DNA of 64,000 nucleotides. It comes from a bacterium (GTDB lineage: Bacteria; Zhuqueibacterota; Zhuqueibacteria; Residuimicrobiales; Residuimicrobiaceae). Numbering within the stretch: position 1 is the stretch's first letter; each line of letters begins with the position of its first letter. Below, in pieces: positions 1 to 8,229 of the stretch. The position numbers and the translations under genes are program-made. The notes beneath the pieces are model-generated. The model made no database searches, was not told the DNA's origin, and saw only the letters and a list, made by a program, of their open reading frames with translations. Where the stretch lies: the NCBI GenBank assembly GCA_029565685.1, contig JAKQNR010000006.1:248001-312000 (forward strand), read 5' to 3'.

Positions 1-891
1 TTCACCGGCGCGAACGGCGATAGTCAGCCGGTTGCTTTCCGGCGGCAGGGGACAGGTTGCATAGGGCGTAAACGAACAGGGAGGATTATAGGCTTTGTTG
101 AAATCAATGAACGTCTCGAAAGCAGAATCCGGCCGCGCCACATAGAGAAAACGGCCGCCGCCGTAGGTCTCCTCACCGCTGGTGGCATCGGCGAAGATGA
201 CGAAAAAGGGCTCCTCCCTTCCCTCCTCCAGCACGTCCAGCCGGAATTCGCGGTTCTGCAAGGTAAAGAGCAGAGCGCCGGGACACGGCTGGTCTTCAAC
301 CTGACCCACCACATTGACGATCCGCAGGGTTTTCACCGGCTCATAAGCGATGAATTTCGCTTTAACCCGCCAGGCCGGATCGACTGGAAAACGATCGATG
401 CCCCGGAAGGTTCTTCGATTGACATGAGTGCTGTCGCGCAGACGCACGGCGAAGCGGCCCCCGCGTTGAATGATATGCCAGGACAGCGCGTTATAAAAAA
501 GCAGGGTCGGCCGGCCCTGAGCATCGCTCTGCAGCTCCCCATCCGCAGCGAGGGTATGATCGGCGGTCAAAATAGCTGCACCCGGCTGCACGCGCAAACG
601 GACTGAATTTTTATCGACGATGAATGCGCCCATCTGATCCGGGCAGCTCTCAGCCGGAAAGACCACCGCATTGCCGGCTGCACGGCCGAAAGAATTTTCA
701 CCTTGCTCAAGCCAGAAGAAGCCGGCCAGACTCAACCATCCGTCGGGTTTGGTCAGCTGGGCGACGCGACGGCGATGCCACGCTTCGATCTCCGCCCGAT
801 AGGCGGCATCCGCCGACCGGTCGCCGGGCGATGAACAGAGATTCATCATCGCCGCAAACGACATCGCCATGATTCGGACTGTTCGGTTCAT
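1..891 (-). CDS. DUF1684 family protein (3' end beyond the window edge)
   Basis: This ORF has no stop inside the window, so it is missing from the ORF track. Reading the minus strand from the ATG at 891 gives at least 297 codons. The N-terminus (MNRTVRIMAMSFAAMMNLCS) looks like an export signal or lipoprotein leader. The body carries DUF1684 landmarks in order: KPDGWLSLAGFFWLEQGEN near residue 50, RVKAKF near residue 180, then DATSGEETYGGGRFLYV and DFNKAYNPPCSFTPYATCPL near the truncated end. The family's biochemical function is not established. Its start codon overlaps the stop of the glgC gene (ATGA, 888-891), so it is very probably translated with the two GlgC-family genes upstream. That placement hints at carbohydrate or envelope physiology but does not prove it. 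The ORFs listed here on either strand in other frames are shadows. Confidence 0.85.
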   Translation of the reverse strand, partial: MNRTVRIMAMSFAAMMNLCSSPGDRSADAAYRAEIEAWHRRRVAQLTKPDGWLSLAGFFWLEQGENSFGRAAGNAVVFPAESCPDQMGAFIVDKNSVRLRVQPGAAILTADHTLAADGELQSDAQGRPTLLFYNALSWHIIQRGGRFAVRLRDSTHVNRRTFRGIDRFPVDPAWRVKAKFIAYEPVKTLRIVNVVGQVEDQPCPGALLFTLQNREFRLDVLEEGREEPFFVIFADATSGEETYGGGRFLYVARPDSAFETFIDFNKAYNPPCSFTPYATCPLPPESNRLTIAVRAGE

Positions 892-2192
892 CGGGAGGAT
901 GGCCTTCCCAAGGCTTTTCCCTCAGAGGGAAGAGCGCCTCGGATATAAGCGCCTTCCCGCGGTTTGTATTCGCCGTAGCTCAACGGCGTCGTATGCGGTT
1001 CGACGATGGAGTTGCGGAATATTTTGATCCGCTCCGGCACCACGGCTTTTTTTCCCACCAGGGTCAATCCGCTGTATAGATGATCGGGATATTTTTCATT
1101 GGGCTGTTCGCTGGGGCCTGGTCCGCCGACCCGGCAGGCCGGACCGAACACGACGCCCTTGTCGGCGATCACTGAAGACACTTCCGCTTTTGCGCCGATG
1201 CGCACATCGTGCATGATGACCGCGTCTCTGACCACTGCACCGGCCGCCACGTGCACGCCGGGCGAGAGCACGGAATTCAAAACAGCGCCTTCGATGACGC
1301 AACCGGCGGAGATCAGAGCATTTTGGATTTTTGCAGAAGGCGCTACCACGGCAGGCGGCCGATCTCCGAGCGACCCCTCGTCATCGATGTTGGTGCGCAC
1401 GCCCCATTCGGGCAAATTCAATCCAGAGCCGGGCGTCAGAATATCCATGTTGGTCTGCCAGTAGGCTTTGAGGGTGCCGACGTCCGCCCAATACCCGCTG
1501 AACAGGTAAGCGTACACCGGCGCGACGCCGATGGCGTCGTTGATGATATTTTTGCCGAAATCATGGCCTCGTCGCCCGGCCAGGCTCTTTTCAAGGAACT
1601 CGAAATCGATCACGTACACGCCCATGGAGGCCAGGTTGCTCTTTGCTTTCGCCGGCTTTTCCTCCCAAGCGGTGATGCGCTGCTCGTCATCCACCTGGGC
1701 GATGCCGAAATGGTGGGTCTCCTCCCAGGCGACCCGCATCATGGCGATGGTAATGGCCGCTTTTTTCTGTTTGTGAAATTCCACCATGGCGGCGTAATCC
1801 ATCTTGTAGATATGATCACCGGACAGGATCAGCACCCGTTGTGCGCCATAGCGTACGGCAAAGTCGAGATTTTGCGCCACGGCGTCGGCGGTGCCGCGGT
1901 ACCAGTCGAAATCCTCGCGCCCGGTAGAGGGCGGCAGGATCTTGGCGCAGCGGCGGCGGCCGATCAGGTCCCAGGCCTCGCCGGAGCCGATATGCCCCAT
2001 CAACGAGTAGGGCCGGTATTGGGTGAGAATGCCGATCTGTTGAACACCGGAGTGCATGGCATTGCTCATGGTGAAATCAATCAGCCGGTAACAGCCGCCG
2101 AACGGCACGGCCGGCTTGGCGCGCATCCAGCCCAATATATTCAACCGGCTGCCGACACCGCCGGCAAGCAGAAACGCAACCGTCTGTCTCAT
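888..2192 (-). CDS. glgC: Glucose-1-phosphate adenylyltransferase (GlgC family)
   Basis: This protein would make ADP-glucose from ATP and glucose-1-phosphate for glycogen or alpha-glucan synthesis in the cytoplasm. I start it at MRQTVAFLLAGG (ATG at 2192) rather than the longer track start. GGGAGGA lies 7 bases upstream, and the ATG overlaps the stop of the preceding gene (ATGA). Visible motifs are the nucleotide-binding loop GGVGSRL, RAKPAVPFGG, YRLIDF, the WYRGTADAVAQN segment and LSGDHIYKMDY, followed by a C-terminal left-handed beta-helix with hexapeptide-like repeats. Length (434 aa) fits bacterial GlgC. It is the second gene of a tandem pair, and DUF1684 follows. Glucan substrate use is family knowledge; related NDP-sugar pyrophosphorylase activity cannot be excluded from sequence. 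Confidence 0.9.
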   Translation of the reverse strand: MRQTVAFLLAGGVGSRLNILGWMRAKPAVPFGGCYRLIDFTMSNAMHSGVQQIGILTQYRPYSLMGHIGSGEAWDLIGRRRCAKILPPSTGREDFDWYRGTADAVAQNLDFAVRYGAQRVLILSGDHIYKMDYAAMVEFHKQKKAAITIAMMRVAWEETHHFGIAQVDDEQRITAWEEKPAKAKSNLASMGVYVIDFEFLEKSLAGRRGHDFGKNIINDAIGVAPVYAYLFSGYWADVGTLKAYWQTNMDILTPGSGLNLPEWGVRTNIDDEGSLGDRPPAVVAPSAKIQNALISAGCVIEGAVLNSVLSPGVHVAAGAVVRDAVIMHDVRIGAKAEVSSVIADKGVVFGPACRVGGPGPSEQPNEKYPDHLYSGLTLVGKKAVVPERIKIFRNSIVEPHTTPLSYGEYKPREGAYIRGALPSEGKALGRPSSR

Positions 2193-3463
2193 TTCAGGGT
2201 CCTCCCGCCGGCTATTATTTTTTCGGAAAAATCCTCTTCGCCCTTGTTGGGGTAGATGATGCAATTGGCGCCGATTTGCGCCCGGACGGGAATGACCGTG
2301 TTGCGGCCAATGAGGGTGATACCCGAACTAAGCAGATCTGGATACTCCTTATTGGCGCCCGGCCGTCGAGCGCCACCCACCACGGCCTGTGCGCCGATGG
2401 TCACTTCAACATCGGTGATCACCTTGGTCACGCGGGCATGGGCGGCGATGCGGGTGTCATAAAATAAAATCGAATCTTTGACCGTGCTGCCCGCTGCCAC
2501 CGTGACGCCTGGAAAAAGGATGGAGTTGATTACAGTGCCTTCGACAACGCATCCATGGTGAATGCGGCTGTTGCGCACCAGGGCGCCGGCGCCGATCACC
2601 GCGGGGGCGCGATCGCGGACTCGCTCGTTGTCCAGATTGGTGCGCACCTGCCAACGATCGATATCCAGAGCCGGACGATCCTGCAGCAGGCTCATGTTGG
2701 CGGCCCAGTATTCATCGATGGTGCGCGAATACTCCCAGGGGCCATGGAATTTATAGCCGAACACCCGTTTGCGGTCAAGCAGCACCGGCAAAATATCCCG
2801 GCCGAAATGCTCGGTGGACGGCGGCTTCATCATCTCATCCAAGACAAAATGCAGCGCATCGGCGTTGAAAAGGTAGATCGTCATGGACGCCCATTCAGAG
2901 ATCGGCTGACTCGGCTTTTCCACATAGCGCAACAGACGGCCTCCCTGCTCGCCCCCCTCCTCCATGACGCCCTGACCAAAGCGCTCCATGCCATGATCAT
3001 CCGGACGGACAAATGCAACCGTTACATCCGCTTTCATCGATTGGTGAAAGGCAAGCATCTCGCTATAATCCATCTTGTATACATGATCGCCCGAGAGCAC
3101 GAGGACATAATCAGGCTGATTGCGGAAGATAAAGTCCTTGTTCTGGTAAACCGCATCGGCCGTGCCTTTGTACCAGTCGGAGCTGACCGTGCCCTTCATC
3201 GGCGGAAGCAGATGAATGCCGCGCCGGCTGCCGACCATGTCCCAGGCAGCGCCGGAGCCGATGTGCCTGAGCAGAGAATCCGATCGATACTGCGACAACA
3301 CGCCCACTTTCTCGATGCCCGAATGCTCCAGATTGCTCAAAGGAAAATCAATGACGCGATACAGGCCGCCGAAGGGCAGAGCGGATTTCGGACGATACAG
3401 TGTGAGCACCGAAAGCTCGTCCACTCGGCCGCCGGCGAGAATCATGGCGAGAATATTTTTCAT
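2189..3463 (-). CDS. GlgC/GlgD-like nucleotidyltransferase paralogue
   Basis: This is a second GlgC-family protein (about 424 aa) immediately upstream of glgC, with a 4-base stop/start overlap. It keeps PKSALPFGGLYRVIDFPLSN, the SDWYKGTADAVYQN segment, LSGDHVYKMDY and the C-terminal beta-helix. The usual GGxGSRL nucleotide-binding loop is replaced by GGRVDEL. That variant may mark a GlgC subfamily or a GlgD-like regulatory subunit, which would fit a hetero-oligomer with the neighbouring GlgC. I place the start at ATG 3463, where AGGG lies 7 bases upstream. The track start at 3469 is an in-frame GTG two codons earlier. The 190 bases upstream, up to the terminator at 3633-3654, must hold the pair's promoter, but I could not pick convincing boxes. 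Confidence 0.85.
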   Translation of the reverse strand: MKNILAMILAGGRVDELSVLTLYRPKSALPFGGLYRVIDFPLSNLEHSGIEKVGVLSQYRSDSLLRHIGSGAAWDMVGSRRGIHLLPPMKGTVSSDWYKGTADAVYQNKDFIFRNQPDYVLVLSGDHVYKMDYSEMLAFHQSMKADVTVAFVRPDDHGMERFGQGVMEEGGEQGGRLLRYVEKPSQPISEWASMTIYLFNADALHFVLDEMMKPPSTEHFGRDILPVLLDRKRVFGYKFHGPWEYSRTIDEYWAANMSLLQDRPALDIDRWQVRTNLDNERVRDRAPAVIGAGALVRNSRIHHGCVVEGTVINSILFPGVTVAAGSTVKDSILFYDTRIAAHARVTKVITDVEVTIGAQAVVGGARRPGANKEYPDLLSSGITLIGRNTVIPVRAQIGANCIIYPNKGEEDFSEKIIAGGRTLK

Positions 3464-3632
3464 GCACACGCCCTGTCGACAATAGATTCAACTCTGCAGG
3501 AACCACGATGATTCATGAAACAGCCGCCCGGCCTTGCCGTTGCAGCTGCGGAAAACACTAATAAACGGATGCGGATCAAGCCGTCCGTTGATCAGCTGCC
3601 GCAGCAGATGCCACGCTCAGGCCGACCGGCGG

Positions 3633-3654
3633 AAAAAACCGTCCGCCCGGACGG
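3633..3654 (-). terminator. Rho-independent terminator after the UDP-HexNAc pyrophosphorylase gene
   Basis: On the minus strand CCGTCC-GGGC-GGACGG is followed by six T. It lies 3 bases past the stop of the pyrophosphorylase gene. It separates the hsp20-lon-UAP operon from the glgC pair, which therefore needs its own promoter. Confidence 0.75.
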
Positions 3655-3656
3655 AC

Positions 3657-5084
3657 TCAATCGAAAAAGGTATCGCCGATGATCTCCAATTTGCAGGGTA
3701 TTTTAGAACGCAGCTCCTCTTCATCCAGCGCATAGAGCGGCGAGATCTCCAATCGGTGCCGCGAGAGGCCATCTGGGCCGCGCGGCACCGCCACCCCGGC
3801 CTTTTCAAGCCAACGGCCGAACAACTCCACCAGTGCCCGGGTTGCAGTTTCCGGAGAATCCAGGCCGCTGGCGTTTTTAACCGGACTGAACTCCTCTTCG
3901 CGGCTGGTCTCCACCACGATGGTGTTCCGCGCATACGGCAGCGCATCGAAAATAAACTGCTCCAGTTTGTAGCCGTTCTCGCGTTCCGGCGTGATCGGGC
4001 GGCCCTGACCATCGATGCAGGGCACTTTTTTCAGGGCAATATGATAGGGCAGCTGCACCTTCGTCTCGAACAGCCGGGTGAAAAACGCGAGATTGAATAT
4101 GTGAATGGCGATACTTCCCTGCTTGAAACGAAGGTCGCCTTGGTCATCCCTTTGATTGCGCAGGGTTTCGTTTAACTCAGAGTATTCCACCACCGCAGGC
4201 CGGCCATTTACGCGGCAGAACACGCCCACTTTTTCCTCGGCGTTGCGTTTAGCCACGGATTTGGAGGCCATCTCCGCCTGTTGCAGGACATGATGCCCGA
4301 GAAACAACGGATCAGCGATGCGGCAGAGCGCATTGTCCACCTGAAAGTAATAGAGCAGCTCCACGCCGGCGTTTTGCAGCCTATCGACCAGACGATGGCG
4401 TTGCAGGGCGGCCAACAGACCTCCATGTCCATCCGGGGACAGGGCCAGAGCATGGCGCGACCGCAGCAGTAATTTGCCATACTGATCAAAGGCCGGTTGC
4501 GAGGACTGGCTGAAAAAAAACAGCGTGTCCGGATTTTTACCAAAATAGTGATGGCGATGGAAATACTGGATGGTGTCCGTGTGGTTTTGTTCGCTGGTCA
4601 TGATGAGGAAGAGGATGGGTTTGCCGTAGAGATGTTCCAGCCGGATGATTTTCTCCGTATGAAACTGGAACAGGGAGCGCCGGCTGATTGGGCCGATCTC
4701 CACACAGCCTTTGGGCTCTTCACGGCCCAGCCGGGAACCCAGGCCGCCGGCCACCACCAGAACCGCCACCTTGCCCTGGCGCAACAGCTCCCGTCCGACT
4801 TTAGCCGCCTGCTGATCTCGCGTCCGTTCGGCAGCGCTTGCGGCCAGCGGGATGACCGGAAAGGGCTCCAGTTGCAGCGGGCGGGGCGCGGTCTCAGCCC
4901 GATATTGCTTGATCAGATCGCTCTGCCGTTGCAGTTGTTCCGCACTCAGAGACTCTAATTGATCCAGCAGCGACATTTTCTCTGCGTCGGTCAAATCCGG
5001 CCAGAAACGCAGAACCTGTTCCTGACCCAGAGAGATCATCACATCGAGAATCCGCCGGTATCGCTGCTCCATAGAGGTCATCAT
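3657..5084 (-). CDS. UDPGP-family UDP-N-acetylhexosamine pyrophosphorylase (UAP1-like)
   Basis: The protein resembles eukaryotic UAP1, which makes UDP-GlcNAc or UDP-GalNAc from UTP and the hexosamine-1-phosphate. Motifs seen in order: AGGLGSRLGREEPKGCVEIG (UTP-binding loop with catalytic Arg and Lys, about residue 108), PDGHGGLLAAL, YYFQVDNALCRIADP (metal and uracil site), AKRNAEEKVGVFCRVNG, VEYSEL, KQGSIAIHIF, NGYKLEQFIFDALP and FSPVKNASGLDSPETA. At 475 aa it matches the family. It overlaps the lon stop (ATG at 5084) and ends 3 bases before a terminator, so it is the last gene of an hsp20-lon operon. The substrate could be another sugar-1-phosphate (USP-type), but the RNAEEKVGVF and GYKLEQFIFDA blocks favour HexNAc. 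Confidence 0.85.
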   Translation of the reverse strand: MMTSMEQRYRRILDVMISLGQEQVLRFWPDLTDAEKMSLLDQLESLSAEQLQRQSDLIKQYRAETAPRPLQLEPFPVIPLAASAAERTRDQQAAKVGRELLRQGKVAVLVVAGGLGSRLGREEPKGCVEIGPISRRSLFQFHTEKIIRLEHLYGKPILFLIMTSEQNHTDTIQYFHRHHYFGKNPDTLFFFSQSSQPAFDQYGKLLLRSRHALALSPDGHGGLLAALQRHRLVDRLQNAGVELLYYFQVDNALCRIADPLFLGHHVLQQAEMASKSVAKRNAEEKVGVFCRVNGRPAVVEYSELNETLRNQRDDQGDLRFKQGSIAIHIFNLAFFTRLFETKVQLPYHIALKKVPCIDGQGRPITPERENGYKLEQFIFDALPYARNTIVVETSREEEFSPVKNASGLDSPETATRALVELFGRWLEKAGVAVPRGPDGLSRHRLEISPLYALDEEELRSKIPCKLEIIGDTFFD

Positions 5085-7468
5085 TTTTGCATCGTCTGCT
5101 TTTTACTCTTCTTTTTAGCCGTCAGGGCGATCTCCAGCACCTGATCCAATTTTTCAACGAAATGAAACGTGATGTCCTTATGGGTGTCCTTGGGGATCTC
5201 TTCCAAGTCGTCCCGGTTCTTTTTCGGCAGGATCACGGTTTTAAGACCTGCGCGCCGAGCCGCCAGCACTTTTTCCTTGATGCCCCCGACCGGCAGCACT
5301 TTGCCGCGCAGGGTGATCTCACCGGTCATAGCCAGATCGTGGCGCACCGGCCGCTGAGTGATGAGGGAGACCAGGGCCGTAGCCATGGTCACGCCGGCCG
5401 AGGGGCCATCCTTGGGAATGGCGCCGGCAGGTACATGGATATGAATGTCCCGTTTTTCAAAATAGTCGGGCGAGAGGCCGAAATCCGGCAGATGGGCGCG
5501 CAGATAGGAGAGCGCAGCCTGAGCCGATTCTTTCATCACCTCTCCCAGCTGTCCGGTCAGCATGAGACCCTTATTGCCCTGCATCTGAGTGGCTTCGATG
5601 AAAAGGATGTCGCCGCCGGTGGGGGTCCAGGCCAGACCCGTAGCCACGCCCGGTTCGTGAGTGCGTTCGGCCACATCGGAAAAATAGCGCACCGGGCCGA
5701 GCAGTTCAGGCAAAGACGCGGGCTTGATATCCGAACGGCCGCTCTCACCGGCAGCCACTTTTTTCGCCACCTTGCGGCACACCGCTGCGATCTGGCGTTC
5801 CAGATTGCGCACGCCGGCTTCCCGCGTATAATCGCGGATGATGCGCACGACCGCGGCCTTGCTGAAACGAATCTGATTTTTCTGCAACCCGTTTTCTTCG
5901 ATCTGGCGCGGGATCAGATAGGTGAAAGCGATTTGAACCTTATCCTCTTCGATATAGCCCGGCAACTCGAGCACCTCCAGGCGGTCGCGCAGCGCCGAGG
6001 GAATGGTGTCGAGGACATTGGCGGTGGTGATGAACATAACCCGCGACAGATCGAACGGCACATCCATATAGTGATCGGTGAAGGAAAAATTTTGCTGCGG
6101 ATCTAGAACCTCCAGCAACGCGGAGGAGGGATCGCCGCGGAAATCCTGGCCGATCTTGTCCACTTCATCCAGCATAAAGATGGGATTGTTGCTGCCGGCG
6201 TTCTTGATGCCCTGAATGATCCGTCCGGGCAGCGCGCCGATATAGGTGCGCCGATGGCCGCGGATCTCCGCCTCGTCATGAACCCCGCCGAGGGAGATAC
6301 GGATAAACTTGCGTCCCATGGCGCGAGCGATAGAGCGGCCGAGCGACGTTTTCCCCACACCCGGAGGACCGACGAAACAGAGGATGGGGCCTTTGCTGCT
6401 GTCCTTTAACTTGCGCACCGCCAGATATTCGAGAATGCGTTCCTTGACCTTGATCAGATCATAATGATCCTCGTCCAGCACCTGGCTCGCAGCTTTGAGG
6501 TCGAGATTGTCGGGCGTGGACACGGACCAGGGCAAAGCCACCATCCAATCGATATAAGTGCGCGCAACCGTATACTCGGCAGCGCCGGGTTGCATTTTGC
6601 TCAAACGGTCAAGCTCGCGCAACGCTTCTTTCTCCGGTTCCGGGGGCATGGCCGCTTCTTTGATCTTGTTTCGCAGCTCTTCGATCTCCTGTGAACGCTC
6701 GTCGTTCATGCCCAGTTCTTTTTGAATGGCCCGCAGCTGTTCGCGCAAAAAATATTCGCGTTGATTTTTTCCCAGCTCGGTCTGCACTTTATCCTGGATC
6801 TTGGACCCCATCTCCAACACTTCCAGTTCACGGTTGACAAAAACCGTCAACAGCTTCAACCGTCTTTTGATGTCCACGGATTCCAGAATCGACTGCTTTT
6901 CCTCCACCGTCAAATTGAGGTTGGAGGCCACCAGGTCCGCCAGTTTGCCCGGGTGAGTGGTGTTGACCACCACCACCTGCAGCTCGTCCGGCAGTTGCGG
7001 TATCAGGGAGACCACTTTCTGGAACTGAATGGCCAGGTTGCGCTTCAACGCCTCCAATTCGGTGCTGGGGGGAAAATCTTCGCTCAACACTTGTATCTGA
7101 GAGACCAGATAAGGCGAAGTTTTAATTACGCCGCCCAGCTTGACGCGGGCCAAGCCCTGCACCAGAACGCGCAGGGAGCCGTCGGGGAATTTCAGCATGC
7201 GCAAAATGATTGCGGCGCAGCCGTATTCATAGATGTCATCCGGTCCGGGTTCTTCCACCTCCGGCTGTCTTTGCGCCACCAGGCCGAGGATGCGATGGCT
7301 GGAAATGACATCGTTGATCAGTTGCACGGATTTTTCCCGCGCCACCACCAGCGGCGTCACAATATTGGGAAACACCACCGTATCGCGCAACGGCAGGACG
7401 GGCAACTCCGTCGGTATATTCGTCTGAGCGTTTTCCGGAGTCACCGGTTGTTCTTCCAATTCTTTCAT
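5081..7468 (-). CDS. lon: ATP-dependent protease Lon
   Basis: Lon is a homohexameric cytoplasmic AAA+ serine protease that degrades misfolded and regulatory proteins. The 795-aa product has the full architecture: LON substrate-binding domain ([16 protein letters not shown] near residue 20), coiled coil with [15 protein letters not shown], Walker [21 protein letters not shown] (about residue 365), Walker [10 protein letters not shown], and the C-terminal protease domain with catalytic Ser in [15 protein letters not shown] and Lys in [23 protein letters not shown] precedes the ATG. It lies 12 bases after hsp20 and overlaps the downstream pyrophosphorylase gene. Heat-shock co-regulation with hsp20 is likely, but I saw no CIRCE-type operator. 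Confidence 0.97.
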   Translation of the reverse strand: MKELEEQPVTPENAQTNIPTELPVLPLRDTVVFPNIVTPLVVAREKSVQLINDVISSHRILGLVAQRQPEVEEPGPDDIYEYGCAAIILRMLKFPDGSLRVLVQGLARVKLGGVIKTSPYLVSQIQVLSEDFPPSTELEALKRNLAIQFQKVVSLIPQLPDELQVVVVNTTHPGKLADLVASNLNLTVEEKQSILESVDIKRRLKLLTVFVNRELEVLEMGSKIQDKVQTELGKNQREYFLREQLRAIQKELGMNDERSQEIEELRNKIKEAAMPPEPEKEALRELDRLSKMQPGAAEYTVARTYIDWMVALPWSVSTPDNLDLKAASQVLDEDHYDLIKVKERILEYLAVRKLKDSSKGPILCFVGPPGVGKTSLGRSIARAMGRKFIRISLGGVHDEAEIRGHRRTYIGALPGRIIQGIKNAGSNNPIFMLDEVDKIGQDFRGDPSSALLEVLDPQQNFSFTDHYMDVPFDLSRVMFITTANVLDTIPSALRDRLEVLELPGYIEEDKVQIAFTYLIPRQIEENGLQKNQIRFSKAAVVRIIRDYTREAGVRNLERQIAAVCRKVAKKVAAGESGRSDIKPASLPELLGPVRYFSDVAERTHEPGVATGLAWTPTGGDILFIEATQMQGNKGLMLTGQLGEVMKESAQAALSYLRAHLPDFGLSPDYFEKRDIHIHVPAGAIPKDGPSAGVTMATALVSLITQRPVRHDLAMTGEITLRGKVLPVGGIKEKVLAARRAGLKTVILPKKNRDDLEEIPKDTHKDITFHFVEKLDQVLEIALTAKKKSKKQTMQK

Positions 7469-7480
7469 ACTTTCTCCAAG

Positions 7481-7933
7481 TTACGCTTTCGGCTCCGCGC
7501 CTTCCACCGAGATGGGTATTTCCACAACTTGACTGTTCTTGGAAATTTTAATCTCCAGCAGCCCGTCGTCCAGGACGGCGGTGATATCGTTATGCTCAAT
7601 GTCCTCTGGAATGGAGATCACCTTGCGAAAAAGACCGTAGTGAATCTCCAACTGATGATAATAGATCGTTTCGTTCGGCCGTTTCTCCTTGCGCACCCCT
7701 GCAATCGTCAACCGCCCATTTTTTAATAGGATGGAGATCGCCTCGCGCTGGATGCCGGCCAGCTCCAGGCGAATGATCACATGATCGGCGCACTCGAAAA
7801 TATCTGTGTTGGGCTCCCACTTGGAACAGCGGGCGTCATCTCCTTCGGCACAGTAAAAATTACGGGGCCGGTGCATCGCCGGAGACCCCTGATCAGCCAG
7901 TTCTCGAATCACGCGGATAACGTGCAAGGCCAT
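7481..7933 (-). CDS. Small heat-shock protein (Hsp20/alpha-crystallin family)
   Basis: This is an ATP-independent holdase chaperone of 150 aa. After a variable N-terminal arm of about 40 residues comes the alpha-crystallin domain: DIFECADHVIIRLELAGIQ, ISILLKNGRLTIAGVRKEKR, YGLFRKVISIPEDI and LDDGLLEIKISK. The C-terminal I-x-I anchoring motif is present as IPI. AGGAGG lies upstream of the ATG. It is the first gene of the hsp20-lon-UAP operon. The roughly 220 bases between this start and the terminator at 8156 hold no gene I can support. They should contain the promoter, but I found no convincing sigma70 or sigma32 boxes. Confidence 0.92.
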   Translation of the reverse strand: MALHVIRVIRELADQGSPAMHRPRNFYCAEGDDARCSKWEPNTDIFECADHVIIRLELAGIQREAISILLKNGRLTIAGVRKEKRPNETIYYHQLEIHYGLFRKVISIPEDIEHNDITAVLDDGLLEIKISKNSQVVEIPISVEGAEPKA

Positions 7934-8155
7934 GCCTGCCTCCTGCCATTTTCAAATCGCAGCGGTGTTCCCTAATTAGTCCTGAGACTCTGTCCGTGGT
8001 CCTGCAGCGTGCATCCGGTCGGAAAGTAAAAACAAGGATGGGATCCGTCTGAAAGAGCGGCTTTTCAGCAGAAAAACGGGCTACAGGGGTTTTGGGCACC
8101 GTCGCTGCGTCATCATTGGATTTTTTTCACGCCGTACACAATTCGCCGGACCGAT

Positions 8156-8184
8156 AAAAAAAGGTGAACGGAGCGTTCACCTTT
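8156..8184 (-). terminator. Rho-independent terminator after the GYF/MinD-like gene
   Basis: A perfect 10-bp stem AAAGGTGAAC/GTTCACCTTT with a 5-base loop is followed on the minus strand by a run of T. It sits about 45 bases beyond the stop of the MinD-like gene. Confidence 0.85.
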
Positions 8185-8229
8185 CATTATAGTCAAAATA
8201 ATACAAATCTAAAAGCAAATTTATTCCAG

